From positions 1 through 12,172 of the forward strand of contig JAEZFI010000128.1 in assembly GCA_023437745.1 (NCBI GenBank): a DNA stretch of 12,172 nucleotides, in the 5' to 3' direction. Every line of letters begins with the position of its first letter. Positions within the stretch are counted from its first letter, which is position 1. Positions 11,629-12,172 of this stretch are shown piece by piece. A model generated the notes under the pieces. The model was given only the letters and a program-made list of their open reading frames with translations, was not told the origin of the DNA and did no database searches. The stretch is from Actinomycetes bacterium (GTDB lineage: Bacteria; Actinomycetota; Acidimicrobiia; Acidimicrobiales; Microtrichaceae). The position numbers and the translations under genes were made by a program.

Positions 11629-12172
11629 GTGACGGCACGCCGGCTCGAGGCATTCAGCGATGGCGTGATCGCGATCCTCATCACGATCATGGTGCTGGAG
11701 CTGCACCCTCCCGAGGGCGTCGGTTTCGCCGACCTCCGACCGCTGCTCGCAAAGTTCCTGGCGTACCTGTTGAGCTTCGTCTTCATCGGGATCTACTGGA
11801 ACAACCACCACCACCTCCTCCACGTGGTGGAGCGGGTGGACGGTCGGGTCCTCTGGGCCAACATGCACCTGTTGTTCTGGCTGTCCCTGGTGCCGTTCGG
11901 CACGGCCTGGATGGGCGAGCATCCCCGCCAGTTCGCCCCGGTCGCGAGCTACGGCATGGTGTTCCTCGGCGCGGCGATCGCCTACTTCATCCTGACGAGG
12001 GCACTGCTGGCGCTGCACCCCTCGGACTCACGGCTCGCCGTGGCGCTCGGCAAGGACTGGAAGGGGAAGCTCTCGACGGTCGCCTACCTCCTCGCCGTCC
12101 CGCTCGCGGCGCTCTCGACCGAGGCGTCGATCGTGATCTACGTGACGAACGCGATCGTCTGGCTCGTGCCCG
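11629..12172 (+). CDS. TMEM175 (DUF1211) family potassium channel (partial at right edge)
   Basis: The gene runs to the end of the window without a stop, giving 181 codons, close to full length for bacterial members (about 200 residues). The family signature RLEAFSDGVIAILITIMVLEL (5-25) contains the FSD motif (9-11) in the first helix, which lines the pore in this family. About six helices are expected; hydrophobic stretches at about 12-25, 40-57, 78-93, 106-126, 148-162 and 166-181 agree. Bacterial TMEM175 proteins are single-repeat and form tetrameric, K+-selective leak channels. The start is GTG 11629, with GGGAG nine bases upstream; no other ATG, GTG or TTG lies in frame between here and the preceding gene's stop. 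It lies 63 bp after the oxidoreductase gene. Confidence 0.92.
   Translation, partial: MTARRLEAFSDGVIAILITIMVLELHPPEGVGFADLRPLLAKFLAYLLSFVFIGIYWNNHHHLLHVVERVDGRVLWANMHLLFWLSLVPFGTAWMGEHPRQFAPVASYGMVFLGAAIAYFILTRALLALHPSDSRLAVALGKDWKGKLSTVAYLLAVPLAALSTEASIVIYVTNAIVWLVP

Overview
The window looks like chromosomal DNA of a high-GC actinobacterium. Base composition is very GC-rich and codon third positions are almost all G or C. The gene set fits too: a mycoredoxin-type glutaredoxin (mycothiol redox), an F420-type luciferase-like oxidoreductase, AbiE/MenAT-like toxin-antitoxin genes, and several genes with a -10 box (TANNNT) only 6-7 nt before the start codon, as in leaderless actinobacterial transcripts. 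A deep-branching actinobacterium of the Acidimicrobiia kind is my guess; the sequence alone does not prove the lineage.

Layout. (1) Positions 1-2396, minus strand: a tightly packed signalling operon of REC-class III nucleotide cyclase fusion, then LolD/MacB-type ABC ATPase (ATGA overlap), then the N-terminus of a multi-pass membrane protein that resembles an actinobacterial sensor kinase and runs off the left edge. (2) 2561-2854, minus: small Acetyltransf_CG-type GNAT. (3) 2946-5127: a ClC anion channel/transporter with two CBS domains (minus) divergent from a MarR regulator (plus). Their starts are only 22 bp apart, with back-to-back -10 boxes and a 13-bp dyad. (4) 5114-5889, minus: mycoredoxin-like glutaredoxin downstream of a stand-alone REC protein. 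(5) 6077-7048, plus: RarD-type permease, convergent and overlapping with an unrecognised membrane protein (minus, 7026-7571 or longer). (6) 7731-8534, minus: fumarylacetoacetate-hydrolase-family protein. (7) 8605-10322, minus: AbiEi-like antitoxin and AbiEii-like nucleotidyltransferase toxin (GTGA overlap) behind a clear promoter flanked by two identical 21-bp repeats. (8) 10323-10554: intergenic region with that promoter, the repeats and a pair of about 48-bp palindromic elements. (9) 10555-11565, plus: TIGR03617-like F420-dependent oxidoreductase, then a TMEM175-family K+ channel (11629 to the right edge).

How the genes may work together. The left operon reads as a complete signalling unit: membrane sensor, receiver and cyclic-nucleotide output, plus an ATPase whose permease is not in view. 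The MarR protein probably controls itself and the ClC gene through the shared 22-bp region. The AbiE pair is probably autoregulated through the two direct repeats. No insertion sequence, CRISPR array, tRNA or rRNA was seen. No gap exceeds about 235 bp.
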